A stretch of 26,109 bases of DNA from Clostridia bacterium (GCA_025997215.1 BNUH01000039.1:1-26109); one strand, 5' to 3'. Positions 8,111-16,382 are shown, counted from the first letter of the stretch. The notes: a model not told the origin generated them from the sequence alone. Numbers and translations are program-made.

Positions 8111-8257
8111 ATGCTGTTTCATAAGTGCTTTAACCAAGAACCATACCTGCCGCATAAAGTGGCAGGCGCGCTGGTCACAATTAAAGAAATGGGACTACTT
8201 AGAAGTTTACCCCCTTTCACATATTGGTTGAATTTTTCTCCCGATCTACGTTGTTGA
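8111..8257 (+). pseudogene. Short open frame, possible gene remnant
   Basis: A 48-codon frame whose peptide looks protein-like in its middle ('HKVAGALVTIKEMGLLRSLP'), but the ATG has no ribosome site and the frame ends inside the next promoter. I do not recognise a family. The otherwise gene-free stretch 8033-8315 seems to hold this possible fragment plus the promoter at 8254-8282. It could also be non-coding. Confidence 0.2.
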
Positions 8258-8282
8258 CCATATCCATTGCTGCGCATATGAT
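8254..8282 (+). promoter_or_regulatory. Promoter of the truncated HTH gene
   Basis: TTGACC (8254-8259), a 17-bp spacer and TATGAT (8277-8282) form a strong promoter. It lies about 30 bases before a well-placed ribosome site (GGGAGG) and the ATG at 8316. Confidence 0.7.
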
Positions 8283-8315
8283 GGAGTCAATCAAACAACA
8301 AATAGGGAGGACATC

Positions 8316-8552
8316 ATGCTATATCTTGCGGAGAACATAAAAGCGCTTCGGAAAGCAAAGGACTTAACTCAAGAGGAAGTCGCCGACATTCTCGGTGTAA
8401 CTGCACAGAGCGTCAGCAAATGGGAGCGCGGCGAAACTTATCCAGACATTCAATTGCTGCCTGCGTTGGCGAATTTCTATCAAATCGATTTTTGGCAAAC
8501 AAGGTGTCACTTTTCGACCTTGAGTGCGAGAAAAATGGATTGTAGAGGCTAG
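8316..8552 (+). pseudogene. XRE-family regulator, truncated after the HTH
   Basis: Residues 1-54 are a clean Xre-type domain: 'LYLAENIKALRKAKDLTQEE', 'VADILGVTAQSVSKWERGET', 'YPDIQLLPALANFYQI'. In family members this continues into 'SVDELLG' and a C-terminal domain. Here the sequence turns into 'DFWQTRCHFSTLSARKMDCR' and stops, as expected from a deletion or frameshift just after codon 54. Promoter and ribosome site (GGGAGG, 6-8 bases before ATG) are intact, so a 78-residue DNA-binding fragment may still be made. No in-frame continuation of a regulator is seen before leuS. Confidence 0.65.
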
Positions 8553-8638
8553 GATTTTGCTTGTATTTTGTCGATTCGAGTAAATCATTTCGCCCTGCTC
8601 TGCAACCCGGCTTTGACACTCCCCAATAACACATGCAC

Positions 8639-8668
8639 TTGACAAGGTACAATATGTCAGGATAAAAT
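8639..8668 (+). promoter_or_regulatory. Promoter of leuS
   Basis: TTGACA (8639-8644), an 18-bp spacer and TAAAAT (8663-8668) form a good promoter 45 bases before the leuS start. The short leader leaves no room for a T-box between this promoter and the gene. Other TTGAC-like hexamers upstream lack a matching -10. Confidence 0.65.
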
Positions 8669-8713
8669 GTGTAAAGGCTTATTTGTTAATAATAACTTCG
8701 AAGGATTGATTAT

Positions 8714-11143
8714 ATGCAAATACCTGAATATAACCCCAAGGCGATCGAATCCAAGTGGCAGCAACGCTGGACTGACGCGCGCGCATTTGAGGCGGTGAAC
8801 GGCTCGCCCAAGCCGAAGTTCTACGCGCTGGTCGAATTCCCCTACCCCTCCGGCGAAGGCCTCCATGTCGGCCATCCGCGCCCGTATACCGCCATGGACG
8901 CTGTCGCGCGCAAACGCCGCTTAGACGGTTTTAACGTCCTCTTCCCCATGGGTTGGGATGCCTTCGGGCTGCCCACCGAGAATTACGCCATCAAGCACCA
9001 CATCCACCCGCGGATCGTCACCGAGCGCAACATCGCCCGATTCCGAAAGCAGTGCTGCGCCATCGGCTTCTCATTCGACTGGGCCCGCGAGGTCGACACC
9101 ACCGACCCCGCCTACTACAAGTGGACGCAGTGGATATTCCTGCAGCTGTACAAGCACGGCCTCGCGTACAAGGCCGAGATACCCATCAACTATTGCGCCA
9201 GCTGCAAGGTCGGCCTGGCGAATGAGGAGGTCGTCGGCGGTCTGTGCGAGCGCTGCGGCGGCCAGGTCGTCCGCAGGATCAAGAAGCAGTGGATGCTCAA
9301 GATTACGGCGTATGCCCAGAAACTGCTGGACGGATTGGACACGGTGGACTTCCTGGAGAAGATCAAGGCCCAGCAACGCAACTGGATCGGACGCTCCGAA
9401 GGCGCCAGCGTCGACTTCCAATTGATTAATGATTCGACAGGCGAACCGCTCGAACCGCTGCGGGTATTCACCACGCGTCCCGATACGCTATTCGGCGCGA
9501 CATACATGGTCGCCGCGCCTGAGCATCCCATTATCGATAACTATTCAAACATTATAACTAACCTGGACGCCGTTCGCGACTATCGCGACACCGCATCCCG
9601 CAAGAGCGACTTCGAGCGCACCGAGATCGCTAAGGATAAGACGGGCGTCCCCATCGAGGGCATAGCGGCCATCAATCCGGCGACGGGCCTGCGGATCCCC
9701 GTGTGGGCATCCGACTATGTGCTGATGGGTTACGGCACAGGCGCGATCATGGCCGTGCCCGCCCATGACGCGCGCGACTGGGCATTCGCGAACCGCTTCG
9801 GTCTGCCCATAGTGGAGGTCGTCGCGGGCGGCGACGTTCAGGCCGAGGCGTATACCGACGTCGAGGATGGCATCCTGGTCAATTCAGGATTCCTGGACGG
9901 TCAACGCGTAGCCGACGCCAAGCGGACAATCACCGACTGGCTGGTCGAACGCAGTCTCGGCGAATCCAAAGTGCAATACAAGCTGCGCGATTGGGTATTC
10001 TCCCGCCAGCGTTACTGGGGCGAACCCATTCCGATTATCGAGTGTCCGCACTGCGGTCTGGTGCCGCTGCCCGAAGATCAACTGCCGCTGCTGCTGCCGG
10101 AGTGCGACAACTACATGCCGACCGACACGGGCGAATCCCCGCTGGCCGCCATGACCGATTGGGTGAATACCGTTTGCCCGCACTGCGGCGGCCCAGCCAA
10201 GCGCGAGACCGACACGATGCCCCAGTGGGCTGGCTCGTCGTGGTACTTCCTGCGCTACCTGGATCCGCACAACAACGATCGGTTTGCCTCGAAGGAGGCG
10301 CTTGACTACTGGGGCATGGTGGATTGGTACAACGGCGGCATGGAGCATACCACGCTCCACCTGCTGTACAGCCGATTCTGGCACCATTTCCTATATGATA
10401 TTGGCCAGGTTCCGTTTGACGAACCCTACGCCAAGCGCACATCCCACGGCATGATACTCGGCACCAACGGCGAAAAGATGTCAAAATCACGCGGTAACGT
10501 TGTGAATCCTGACGACGTGATCAGCGAATTCGGCGCCGACACCCTGCGGATGTATGAGATGTTCATGGGCGCATTCGATCAGGCGATTCCGTGGTCAACG
10601 CAGGGCGTGGCCGGATGCCGCAGATTCCTGGACCGCGTGTGGCGTATACAGCAGTTTGTTGTCGATAGTGAAACCATCCCCGACAAGCTCCGCGCCGAGG
10701 TGCACGGCTGCATCAAAAAAGTTACAGAAGATATCGAGCGCATGAAGTTCAACACGGCGATTGCCGCGCTGATGACGCTCGTCAACACCTTATACAATGA
10801 AACGCAGGTCACGCGCGCCGCGCTGCGCATTCTGCTGATCCTGCTGAACCCATTCGCACCTCACATGACCGAGGAAATATGGGATCTGCAACGCCTGGGT
10901 TCGCCCATATATTCCCAATCCTGGCCCAAGTGGGATCCCGCCGCACTGGAGCAGGATGAGATCGAGATAGCAATCCAGGTCGGCGGCAAAGTTCGCGGAC
11001 GGATCACGCTGCCCCTCAACCTCACCAAAGAGGAAGCGGAGCAAACGCTGCCCGAACACCCGACGATTCAATCCATCGCGGCGGGCCGCGCCATCCGCAA
11101 GCTGATATATGTGCCCGGCAAGATCATAAACCTGGTTGTGTGA
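8714..11143 (+). CDS. leuS: Leucyl-tRNA synthetase
   Basis: The 809-residue product is full length for bacterial LeuRS and charges tRNA-Leu in the cytoplasm. The HIGH signature appears as 'GLHVGHPRPYTAMDA' (about 50-64) and KMSKS as 'EKMSKSRGNVVNPDD' in the C-terminal half. A zinc knuckle 'CASC...CERC' lies at about 160-180. The CP1 editing domain contains 'FTTRPDTLFGATYMVAAPEH' and 'GYGTGAIMAVPAHDARDWAF' with the conserved T-rich loop and catalytic Asp. A second Cys cluster (CPHC ... CPHC) precedes 'TMPQWAGSSWYFLRY'. The C-terminal anticodon-binding and VGGKVRG-type domains are intact. GAAGGATTG is the ribosome site. It stands alone between its own promoter and the extended -10 promoter of the next gene; no terminator is evident. 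Confidence 0.98.
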   Translation: MQIPEYNPKAIESKWQQRWTDARAFEAVNGSPKPKFYALVEFPYPSGEGLHVGHPRPYTAMDAVARKRRLDGFNVLFPMGWDAFGLPTENYAIKHHIHPRIVTERNIARFRKQCCAIGFSFDWAREVDTTDPAYYKWTQWIFLQLYKHGLAYKAEIPINYCASCKVGLANEEVVGGLCERCGGQVVRRIKKQWMLKITAYAQKLLDGLDTVDFLEKIKAQQRNWIGRSEGASVDFQLINDSTGEPLEPLRVFTTRPDTLFGATYMVAAPEHPIIDNYSNIITNLDAVRDYRDTASRKSDFERTEIAKDKTGVPIEGIAAINPATGLRIPVWASDYVLMGYGTGAIMAVPAHDARDWAFANRFGLPIVEVVAGGDVQAEAYTDVEDGILVNSGFLDGQRVADAKRTITDWLVERSLGESKVQYKLRDWVFSRQRYWGEPIPIIECPHCGLVPLPEDQLPLLLPECDNYMPTDTGESPLAAMTDWVNTVCPHCGGPAKRETDTMPQWAGSSWYFLRYLDPHNNDRFASKEALDYWGMVDWYNGGMEHTTLHLLYSRFWHHFLYDIGQVPFDEPYAKRTSHGMILGTNGEKMSKSRGNVVNPDDVISEFGADTLRMYEMFMGAFDQAIPWSTQGVAGCRRFLDRVWRIQQFVVDSETIPDKLRAEVHGCIKKVTEDIERMKFNTAIAALMTLVNTLYNETQVTRAALRILLILLNPFAPHMTEEIWDLQRLGSPIYSQSWPKWDPAALEQDEIEIAIQVGGKVRGRITLPLNLTKEEAEQTLPEHPTIQSIAAGRAIRKLIYVPGKIINLVV

Positions 11144-11171
11144 ATAATTCCCGCCGTCTCGATCGTTGTAA

Positions 11172-11180
11172 TGGTATAAT
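11172..11180 (+). promoter_or_regulatory. Extended -10 promoter before the phosphodiester glycosidase
   Basis: TGGTATAAT is a perfect TGn-TATAAT extended -10 element, lying 20 bases before the ATG at 11201; the -35 region (CGCCGT) is poor, as is common for this class. The box is flanked by two CGATCG palindromes (about 11160-11165 and 11184-11189). GGAGG lies 7 bases before the start. The leader would be only about 14 bases. Confidence 0.6.
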
Positions 11181-11200
11181 CCGCGATCGGAGGCGAAGCG

Positions 11201-12211
11201 ATGACTCGTGTTCCTGAACGGTTCGAACGGCCCAAACGGATTTTCCCCGTCGGCTTGATAGTGCTATTCGACTTCCTCATATTTGCGGCCGCGCTGGTGG
11301 TGTTCGCGCTGTTCCACCACGTGCTGCCGCGCGCGTTTAAGCAACCCATTGTTAACACAGTTATAACGGACGCTGTGACGACGCTGCCGCCGTCCGGTTC
11401 CGACTTAACCAACACCATTCCCGACGGCACGTCTGACGATGCTCAAACACCGTCGTATCCCCTCGGCGATTTCACCGCAGCCTTTCCAACCATCGACACT
11501 ACGGCCGATAACGCCATTCATTCGTATCAAACCGATAATGTTCGTATTTCTATAAAGAAGATGAAGGTCGGCGACGCGGTGGCCTTCGTCGCGGACATAT
11601 GGGTGCGCGACATACACTCGCTGCGCAATGGGTTCGCCAAGGAGCGGGTCGGTCAGGGCGTGACTGATAAGGTTCTGGATATGGCCGAACATTTTAACGC
11701 CACCGTCGCCATCAACGGCGATTATTACGGCGCGCGCGCGAAGAGCGTCGTCATCCGCGACGGCGTGCTGTACCGCGACAGCCTATTCGAGGATGTGTGC
11801 GTGCTGTATGAGGACGGCGTGATGGAGACGTACACTGCGGGCGAATTCGACATCAATGCCGCCGTCACACGCCGTGCATGGCAGGCGTGGAGCTTCGGCC
11901 CGATGCTGCTGCAGGATGGCAAGGCGATGACCGCGTTCAACAGTTCCGTCGTGCCCGCGAATCCCCGCACCGCGATCGGCTACTATGAGCCGGGGCATTA
12001 CTGCTTCGTCGTGGTGGACGGCCGGCAGTCCGGTTACTCCAACGGCATGCATCTGAAGGTATTGTCCCAATTTTTCGCGGACCTGGGTTGCAAGACTGCA
12101 TACAACCTGGACGGCGGCCAGTCGTCCATGATGGCCTTCCAAGGCGAGCTGGTGAACCAGCCTTACAACGGCGGCCGCCCTTCAAGCGATATAATCTATA
12201 TTACCCAATAA
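11201..12211 (+). CDS. Membrane-anchored phosphodiester glycosidase (NAGPA domain)
   Basis: 336 residues. One transmembrane segment near the N terminus ('GLIVLFDFLIFAAALVVFAL') is followed by a polar Thr/Asp/Pro-rich linker (about 50-100) and an extracytoplasmic NAGPA/DUF2233 domain. Diagnostic motifs are 'ATVAINGDYYGARAKSVVIR' (about 166-185), 'SFGPMLLQDGKAM', 'NPRTAIGYYEPGHYCFVVVD' and 'LDGGQSSMMAFQGELVNQPY'. In animals the domain removes GlcNAc from phosphodiesters. Bacterial members are thought to act on phosphodiester-linked sugars of the envelope. The actual substrate is not shown. It is followed after 24 bases by a small membrane protein gene, probably in the same transcript. Confidence 0.88.
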   Translation: MTRVPERFERPKRIFPVGLIVLFDFLIFAAALVVFALFHHVLPRAFKQPIVNTVITDAVTTLPPSGSDLTNTIPDGTSDDAQTPSYPLGDFTAAFPTIDTTADNAIHSYQTDNVRISIKKMKVGDAVAFVADIWVRDIHSLRNGFAKERVGQGVTDKVLDMAEHFNATVAINGDYYGARAKSVVIRDGVLYRDSLFEDVCVLYEDGVMETYTAGEFDINAAVTRRAWQAWSFGPMLLQDGKAMTAFNSSVVPANPRTAIGYYEPGHYCFVVVDGRQSGYSNGMHLKVLSQFFADLGCKTAYNLDGGQSSMMAFQGELVNQPYNGGRPSSDIIYITQ

Positions 12212-12235
12212 GTTATCCAATAAGGAGTTGCGCCC

Positions 12236-12511
12236 GTGAACTTCCGCAAATACCTGTCGCACTTCCTGGTGATCCTGTCGAGCATGATCGTCGTTTTTTT
12301 CGCGCTGGACATCCGCAACCCCGCTATGGCGTGGATCGACAACCGCATCACCAAGACGCTGCTGATCATATTCGCAATCGCCTCGATGACGCTTGCCGCC
12401 AACACGCTGGGAGCTATCCGGCGTTACGAACGGCGTCAGGCCGAGCGTTATTCGCAAAGCCGACGTTCAGCTGTTCATTTTAACCGCGGCGAGCGCCAGC
12501 GCCGCCTGTAG
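12236..12511 (+). CDS. Small two-helix membrane protein of unknown function
   Basis: 91 residues from a GTG start with AAGGAG 8 bases ahead. Two hydrophobic segments, 'FLVILSSMIVVFFALDI' (about 9-25) and 'TLLIIFAIASMTLAANTLGA' (about 40-60), are separated by a short loop. A very basic tail ('RRYERRQAERYSQSRRS') follows and would stay in the cytoplasm by the positive-inside rule. No family recognised. It follows the glycosidase closely and may be its membrane partner. Its last 45 bases overlap the 3' end of the convergent amidohydrolase gene. Confidence 0.65.
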   Translation: MNFRKYLSHFLVILSSMIVVFFALDIRNPAMAWIDNRITKTLLIIFAIASMTLAANTLGAIRRYERRQAERYSQSRRSAVHFNRGERQRRL

Positions 12512-13672
12512 GTACGCGCCGATGGGTAGGCACCTCTCATCTATGTCGAATCCTGGCGTATGAATCTGCGGCGCGTTATCCTCCGTCACGCACCCGACAT
12601 CGTAATACAATCCCGGCGCAATCGCCGTGAAATCCCCGAAGCTATCCACACCCAGACTAGGCGTGGGTTTTGTTAACGCTTCAACGTTGATGGTCGCTGC
12701 CAGTTCGTCCAGCCGATCCACCCATTCCGCAGCGCATTCGACAGCATGATAACCTGGATGGATCGTTATATCGCAAGATCCGCCCGCGGCTTCGCAGATA
12801 CCCTTCGCCAGCCGTTCCAATTCCGCGAGAATTCGAACCCGCGTGTCCTCATTCAGCGTGCGAAGCGTGCCGTTAAGCGTCACCGATTCCGCTAAAATAT
12901 TCGGCGCTGTGCCGCCGCTGATTACGCCGAAGCTGAGCACCGCGCTATCCAGCGCGGATGTGCGGCGGCTGACCAGCGTCTGGGCGGCCTGTATCACCTG
13001 CGCCGCCAGCACTATCGCGTCGATGCCGCGCTCCGGGTACGCGCCGTGGCAACTCTGCCCGCGCACCGTCAGGATAACCTCATTGCTTGAACCGGACATG
13101 GCACCCTTGCGCGTCCATAGTTGCCCCAGCTTCAGGTTCGGCGCCATGTGCAGCGCGAACACAGCCTTCACCCCATCGAAATAACCTGCGTCGATAATCG
13201 GCTGCGCGCCGCCGACGGTCTCCTCGGCCGGTTCAAATAGCAGCCTGATTTCACCGTTGAGTTGTCCGCGCCGTTTCATCAGCAGTTCAGCCGCGCCCAG
13301 CAGTATGGCGGTATGCGCGTCATGGCCGCAGGCGTGCATAATCCCCGGCGCGGTCGAACCATAATCCCGCCCGGGAATTTCCTGAATCGGCAGCGCATCG
13401 ATATCCGCGCGCAGTGCGACTATCGGCCCGTCGCCGCCGCGTACCCATCCGACAATGGCATTCTGGCCCGGTAAAATCTCCGCTTCAACGCCCAGCCCTG
13501 TCAGTATCTCCAACACCTTGCGCGCCGTCGGGCCTTCATGCCCGCTAAGGTCGGGATGCATATGAAAATACCGCCGCCATTGCGTCATCAACGGGGCGAT
13601 CGTGTTGGCGTCTGACCAGAGCGTGTCCAACATCGTGGCCATTTGCTTATCATCATTCAAGTTAGTAATCAT
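12467..13672 (-). CDS. M20-family amidohydrolase (N-acyl-amino-acid/hippurate hydrolase type)
   Basis: A 401-residue metallopeptidase. The metal site is complete: 'MHACGHDAHTAILLGAA' (about 115-131), the catalytic Glu pair in 'FEPAEETVGGAQPII', the His in 'FALHMAPNLKLGQ' and the C-terminal His in 'PQIHTPGFDIDERC'. The dimerisation domain holds 'GQSCHGAYPERGIDAIV'. This is the AmhX/HipO/ILR1 group, which removes acyl groups from N-acyl amino acids or trims small peptides in the cytoplasm. GAGGTG precedes the ATG. It follows the transglutaminase gene by 24 bases on the same strand, so the two probably share the promoter at 15167-15195. Confidence 0.93.
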   Translation of the reverse strand: MITNLNDDKQMATMLDTLWSDANTIAPLMTQWRRYFHMHPDLSGHEGPTARKVLEILTGLGVEAEILPGQNAIVGWVRGGDGPIVALRADIDALPIQEIPGRDYGSTAPGIMHACGHDAHTAILLGAAELLMKRRGQLNGEIRLLFEPAEETVGGAQPIIDAGYFDGVKAVFALHMAPNLKLGQLWTRKGAMSGSSNEVILTVRGQSCHGAYPERGIDAIVLAAQVIQAAQTLVSRRTSALDSAVLSFGVISGGTAPNILAESVTLNGTLRTLNEDTRVRILAELERLAKGICEAAGGSCDITIHPGYHAVECAAEWVDRLDELAATINVEALTKPTPSLGVDSFGDFTAIAPGLYYDVGCVTEDNAPQIHTPGFDIDERCLPIGAYLQAALALAAVKMNS

Positions 13673-13696
13673 TATAAAACACCTCGATTATATCTA

Positions 13697-15085
13697 TTAA
13701 TTATTATCCCTATCCATCTGTTGGAAGGCCCAGTATTGATTCGCGCCTAACTCCTGATGCAGCATCAGCCAGTTATTCGGCGGCCGCCAACCCTTGATCC
13801 ATTCGGAAATATCCTCGGTCGACACGCTGAATCCGTCCAGCATGAACCGCAGCTCGCGCGCGCCGCCATCCGTTAACGCCGTCCTCAACTCATCCCGGAA
13901 TCCGTCAGCACTCGCGACGCGCCGCAGTTCCGGGAACAGCGGATTCCCATAGGCGTACAGCGCGCTCGGCTGGGATTCGACTGGTCTGTACATCGCCTCG
14001 GCCTTCCATCGATGGTCGGCGCTGATCGTCCTAGCATCCACGTTGAAGTATGGGTAACTGACCGTGAACGGCTCGCTGTTCAGATCGTCGTAGGTCGCGT
14101 CGAGCATCAGCCATTGTCCGTCGATGCGAACCATGTTCCACGCGTGGCCGATCCATTTGCCGCTTTCGTTAAAGCCCTCGCCGATAATAGTGTCGCAATC
14201 CAGCCCAGCCATCCGCGCCAGCATCAGGAATGAATCCGCGTAGGCCATGCAGTTGCCGCGCTTGTCGTTGAATAACCCAATCGCCGTCTGATAATCCTGC
14301 AGCGCCGCGCCGGATGTATTCGCCGGATCGTCCCAGTAGCGCGTCTGATTGCAAATCCAGTCGTGGATAGCGCGCTCGGTCAGCAGACTATTCGATTTCG
14401 GGCATGCGTCGGATATGATCCAAGCCTTGGCCGTGTCGTAAACCTGACGCTCCGCCGCGCTCAACCCCGCCGTCGATCCCGTTTGATCCGCGTGCGCGAT
14501 CCGCGTGCCCGGTGTATATGTAAATGCAAATAATACGCACAGATCATCCGAACGTCCGATAGTGCCGTACGAATACTGAATGCTCCCGTCGAAACTGGCT
14601 AATATTGCCAGAATTCCTTCACCCAATCCCTTCGTTTCGGCAGTCAATGCTTTAGCCAGCCTGACTGGAACTTGAGTGGTCAATGAGGCTCGCGCGTCGA
14701 GCAGTGCGGCCTGCAGCCCATCCAAATCGGTGAACCTCGGCTTAGACATGAAATCGACCTGCTCGAATGACAGCGTAGGTGTCGGAGCGAATGGTGTTGG
14801 AGTGGCGGAAGGCGTGGGCGTCGTAGTAGGTGTAAGCGTAGGCGTTGGCTTTGGCGTTAACGTTGGTGTCGACGTCGGTGTCGGTACAGCGGTTGGACTA
14901 GGCGTCAACTCCGCTGTAATCGCCGGGCTTGGACTCGCCGACGGGCTAGGCGAAGGCCTCGGCGTGATCCCCACCCACGACCGGATAGGCAGCGGTCTAT
15001 CGAATGCCAACCCGCTCAACAGCAGCATAATAATGATAGTTACGAATATATTCCGCCAAACATGCCTGCGCCGCCGTTGTCGCAT
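13697..15085 (-). CDS. Secreted or membrane-anchored transglutaminase-like protein
   Basis: 462 residues. A basic N terminus and one membrane segment ('[17 protein letters not shown]', about 12-28) precede a Pro/Thr/Ser linker at about 41-104. The C-terminal part has a transglutaminase-core triad: Cys in '[20 protein letters not shown]', His in '[15 protein letters not shown]' and Asp in '[11 protein letters not shown]'. Bacterial proteins of this build act outside the membrane as proteases, amidases or cross-linkers; which one cannot be told. The linker, typical of wall-spanning proteins, should hold the domain away from the membrane. GGAGGT lies about 11 bases before the ATG. It heads a likely two-gene operon with the M20 amidohydrolase. 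Confidence 0.85.
   Translation of the reverse strand: MRQRRRRHVWRNIFVTIIIMLLLSGLAFDRPLPIRSWVGITPRPSPSPSASPSPAITAELTPSPTAVPTPTSTPTLTPKPTPTLTPTTTPTPSATPTPFAPTPTLSFEQVDFMSKPRFTDLDGLQAALLDARASLTTQVPVRLAKALTAETKGLGEGILAILASFDGSIQYSYGTIGRSDDLCVLFAFTYTPGTRIAHADQTGSTAGLSAAERQVYDTAKAWIISDACPKSNSLLTERAIHDWICNQTRYWDDPANTSGAALQDYQTAIGLFNDKRGNCMAYADSFLMLARMAGLDCDTIIGEGFNESGKWIGHAWNMVRIDGQWLMLDATYDDLNSEPFTVSYPYFNVDARTISADHRWKAEAMYRPVESQPSALYAYGNPLFPELRRVASADGFRDELRTALTDGGARELRFMLDGFSVSTEDISEWIKGWRPPNNWLMLHQELGANQYWAFQQMDRDNN
14774..14965 (-). repeat. Low-complexity Pro/Thr/Ser-coding repeat
   Basis: Imperfect repeats of 6-base units encoding TP, SP and PT pairs (residues about 41-104 of the transglutaminase). 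On the plus strand it reads as runs of GGTGTNGG / GGCGTNGG. It is a coding linker, likely variable in length between strains. Confidence 0.75.
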
Positions 15086-15166
15086 CTTGCCGTTCTACCT
15101 CCATGCCGTCATAACTTTTGTAAGCATATGCGCGCTGCCTCATAAATACAGCTAACGCACAGCATT

Positions 15167-15195
15167 ATCCTAGCACAACAACATGTAGTTATCAA
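15167..15195 (-). promoter_or_regulatory. Promoter of the transglutaminase-amidohydrolase operon
   Basis: On the minus strand TTGATA (15195-15190), a 17-bp spacer and TAGGAT (15172-15167) form a promoter about 80 bases before the ATG at 15085. Three 11-bp direct repeats lie 25 bp upstream of the -35 box, in the usual position for an activator site. Confidence 0.65.
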
Positions 15196-15220
15196 TACCC
15201 TTCCATAATTTTTTTCAGAT

Positions 15221-15253
15221 TTAAGGATAATGTAAGGATAAGTTAAGAATAAT
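15221..15253 (-). promoter_or_regulatory. Three tandem 11-bp direct repeats, probable response-regulator site
   Basis: Three adjacent units, plus strand: TTAAGGATAAT (15221-15231), GTAAGGATAAG (15232-15242), TTAAGAATAAT (15243-15253). Direct repeats with an 11-bp period place binding sites on one DNA face and are typical of OmpR/PhoB-family response regulators. They are followed, in the direction of transcription, by the promoter at 15195-15167. The regulator is not in this window. Alternatively they are simple AT-rich sequence after the cysK terminator. Confidence 0.55.
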
Positions 15254-15258
15254 TTGCA

Positions 15259-15298
15259 GCTTATAAAAGTGATCGGGGCGGATTATGCATCCGCCCCG
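15259..15298 (-). terminator. Rho-independent terminator of cysK
   Basis: On the minus strand CGGGGCGGAT (15298-15289) pairs perfectly with ATCCGCCCCG (15283-15274) around a 5-base loop, followed by ATCACTTTTATAA. It lies 8 bases after the cysK stop. Confidence 0.8.
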
Positions 15299-15305
15299 CA
15301 GCCCT

Positions 15306-16235
15306 TTACGCGAATAACGCTGTCGATAGGTAACGCTCTCCGGTGTCAGGCAGGATGACCACGATATTCTTGCCCGCGCTTTCGGGGCGTTTCGCGACCT
15401 GGATCGCGGCCCACAGCGCCGCGCCGCTGGATATCCCCACCAGCACACCCTCGGCCTTGGCGATCAGTTTCCCGACCGCGAACGCGTCCTCGGCGGAGAC
15501 GGTGATTATCTCGTCATAAATCTTCGTATTCAGCACATCCGGCACGAATCCCGCGCCGATCCCCTGGATCTTGTGCGGTCCGGCCTTTCCCTGCGACAGC
15601 ACCGGAGAATCCTTCGGCTCGACGGCCACGACCTTTAGATTCGGATTCTTCGACTTGAGGTACTCGCCGGCCCCGGTGATGGTGCCGCCCGTGCCGATGC
15701 CTGAAATGAACACATCGACCTTGCCGTCCGTGTCGTTCCAGATTTCCGGACCCGTCGTCGCCTTGTGGACGGCTGGGTTCGCCGGGTTGGTGAACTGGCT
15801 GGGGATGAAGCTGCCCGGCGTCGCGTCGGCAAGCTCCTGCGCCTTGGCGATCGCGCCCTTCATGCCCTTGGCACCTTCAGTCAGCACGATTTCCGCGCCC
15901 AACGCCTTCAGCAGATTGCGGCGCTCAACGCTCATCGTCTCCGGCATGGTCAGCAGCACCTTGTAACCGCGCGCCGCAGCTACCGCGGCCAGGCCGATGC
16001 CCGTGTTACCGCTCGTCGGCTCAATGATCTGCGCGCCGGGCTTCAGCAGGCCGCTCTTTTCGGCGTCGTCGATCATCGCCTTAGCGATGCGGTCCTTCAC
16101 ACTGCCAGCTGGATTGTAATACTCCAGCTTCGCCAGCAGCGACGCGTTCAACCCTTCAGCCTTCTCGACTCCGTTGAGCTTGAGCAGCGGCGTCCCGCCG
16201 ATCAAATCGGTTAAGCTCTGATAAATCTTAGCCAT
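15306..16235 (-). CDS. cysK: Cysteine synthase (O-acetylserine sulfhydrylase)
   Basis: 309 residues from the ATG at 16235 ('[20 protein letters not shown]'). A GTG 21 bases upstream is a less likely start because the family begins at this point. The PLP enzyme makes L-cysteine from O-acetylserine and sulfide. The PLP lysine is in '[16 protein letters not shown]' (about 38-53). The substrate loop is '[12 protein letters not shown]', the PLP-phosphate loop is '[15 protein letters not shown]', and '[10 protein letters not shown]' holds the conserved Ser near the PLP nitrogen. The length is normal for CysK. It is monocistronic, with its own promoter (16288-16316) and terminator. The PLP enzyme at the window end (MalY/PatB type) is also sulfur-related, but distant. 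Confidence 0.96.
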   Translation of the reverse strand: MAKIYQSLTDLIGGTPLLKLNGVEKAEGLNASLLAKLEYYNPAGSVKDRIAKAMIDDAEKSGLLKPGAQIIEPTSGNTGIGLAAVAAARGYKVLLTMPETMSVERRNLLKALGAEIVLTEGAKGMKGAIAKAQELADATPGSFIPSQFTNPANPAVHKATTGPEIWNDTDGKVDVFISGIGTGGTITGAGEYLKSKNPNLKVVAVEPKDSPVLSQGKAGPHKIQGIGAGFVPDVLNTKIYDEIITVSAEDAFAVGKLIAKAEGVLVGISSGAALWAAIQVAKRPESAGKNIVVILPDTGERYLSTALFA

Positions 16236-16287
16236 TTCAATTCCCCACTTTCTCACTATGTAATACCTGATTTAGCGGCATGGTTAT

Positions 16288-16316
16288 ATGATATTCGCCT
16301 CACCTCCTTTTGTCAA
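16288..16316 (-). promoter_or_regulatory. Promoter of cysK
   Basis: On the minus strand TTGACA (16316-16311), a 17-bp spacer and TATCAT (16293-16288) form a near-consensus promoter. The start would be near 16281, leaving about 46 bases of leader, too short for a T-box or a SAM riboswitch. The spacer contains AGGAGGTGAGG, which resembles a ribosome site but would not be transcribed. Confidence 0.75.
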
Positions 16317-16354
16317 CCCGTGGACAGGCTTTTCCGCTCATTTTTTTCTCGACC

Positions 16355-16382
16355 TTGACTTCGTTGGAACAGCTTGTATAAT
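16355..16382 (+). promoter_or_regulatory. Promoter of the HAD phosphatase gene
   Basis: TTGACT (16355-16360), a 16-bp spacer and TATAAT (16377-16382) form a near-consensus promoter, divergent from the cysK promoter 39 bp away. The leader to the ATG at 16424 would be about 35 bases and shows no strong Shine-Dalgarno site. Confidence 0.7.

Noticed and set aside
8639..8713. T-box or other riboswitch before leuS
   Set aside because: Only about 40 bases lie between promoter and start, with no T-box sequence.
9884..10387. Long antisense frame within leuS (167 codons)
   Set aside because: Shadow of the GC-rich leuS codon pattern; no ribosome site, and leuS itself is unmistakable.
14774..14965. Repeats suggestive of a CRISPR or tandem-repeat array
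   Set aside because: They are short degenerate 6-base units encoding a Pro/Thr linker in frame with the transglutaminase; there are no spacers.
16281..16316. Apparent strong Shine-Dalgarno and 14-codon leader peptide before cysK
   Set aside because: The AGGAGG is the spacer between the -35 and -10 boxes, upstream of the transcript start, and the ATG is about 20 bases away from it.
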